Positions 5,691-5,789 of a stretch of 5,789 bases of DNA are shown in pieces (within the stretch, counting starts at the first letter, position 1; each line of letters begins with the position of its first letter). This DNA comes from Candidatus Faecousia faecipullorum (GTDB lineage Bacteria > Bacillota > Clostridia > Oscillospirales > Oscillospiraceae). The position numbers and the translations under genes are program-made. The notes under the pieces were generated by a model. The model did not search any database, was not told the DNA's origin, and worked only from the letters and a program-made list of their open reading frames with translations. The stretch covers positions 1-5,789 of the forward strand of contig DVJG01000213.1 of the NCBI GenBank assembly GCA_018710805.1. Reading direction: 5' to 3'.

Positions 5691-5789
5691 ATGGCAAAAA
5701 AAGCGGCTCCCAACGGGCTTCCTCAACTGAAAATGGAGCTGAAAAGCAAGACGCCCGGCAGGCTGTATGTATTCCACGGAGAGGAAGTG
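5691..5789 (+). CDS. holA: DNA polymerase III delta subunit, N-terminal fragment (runs off the window)
   Basis: Thirty-three codons are visible. After a lysine-rich start (MAKKAAPNGLPQLKMELKSK), the sequence GRLYVFHGEEV matches the beginning of HolA proteins, where an (L/Y)xFxGEE segment opens the AAA+-like domain I. The delta subunit opens the beta sliding clamp as part of the clamp loader. Support comes from position as well as sequence: holA directly after comEC is a common bacterial order. The lysine-rich leader is slightly longer than in many homologues, and another in-frame ATG occurs at 5733, but the upstream ATG has the ribosome binding site. The rest of the protein is outside the window. 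Confidence 0.88.
   Translation, partial: MAKKAAPNGLPQLKMELKSKTPGRLYVFHGEEV

Overview
This window looks like a piece of chromosome from a GC-rich member of the Clostridia, probably an Oscillospiraceae-type gut bacterium. The reasons are the strongly C/G-biased third codon positions, the T-box control of alaS, the Gram-positive-type promoter and ribosome binding sites, a cysteine-rich insertion in AlaRS that I associate with Clostridia, and short GGGG-rich palindromes of a type I recall from such genomes. This placement is an inference and no database was searched.

Layout, all on the + strand. Positions 1-153 hold the 3' end of an unrecognised gene. Positions 154-319 carry no gene but contain two related GC-rich palindromes. 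A near-consensus promoter (320-347) starts a tRNA-Ala-sensing T-box leader (about 368-579). It has a visible GCC alanine specifier, the conserved T-box sequence, and mutually exclusive antiterminator and terminator helices. Next is alaS (604-3243), complete, with both editing-site motifs. Five bases after its stop lies a 163-bp non-coding element (3249-3411) with imperfect terminal inverted repeats, TA at both flanks and long internal hairpin potential; it looks like a MITE. The probable native alaS terminator (3416-3448) follows. comEC (3469-5685) comes after only a 20-base gap, and the first 33 codons of holA (5691-5789) follow comEC by five bases.

The genes are housekeeping: charging of tRNA-Ala under tRNA-responsive attenuation, a DNA-uptake channel (ComEC), and the clamp-loader delta subunit of DNA polymerase III (HolA). 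comEC followed by holA is a common bacterial gene order. I see no defence system, phage genes, CRISPR array, or rRNA or tRNA genes.

The most notable non-coding item is the MITE-like element. Removing it, with one TA, restores a compact alaS stop-plus-terminator arrangement. I found no convincing undescribed protein system here.
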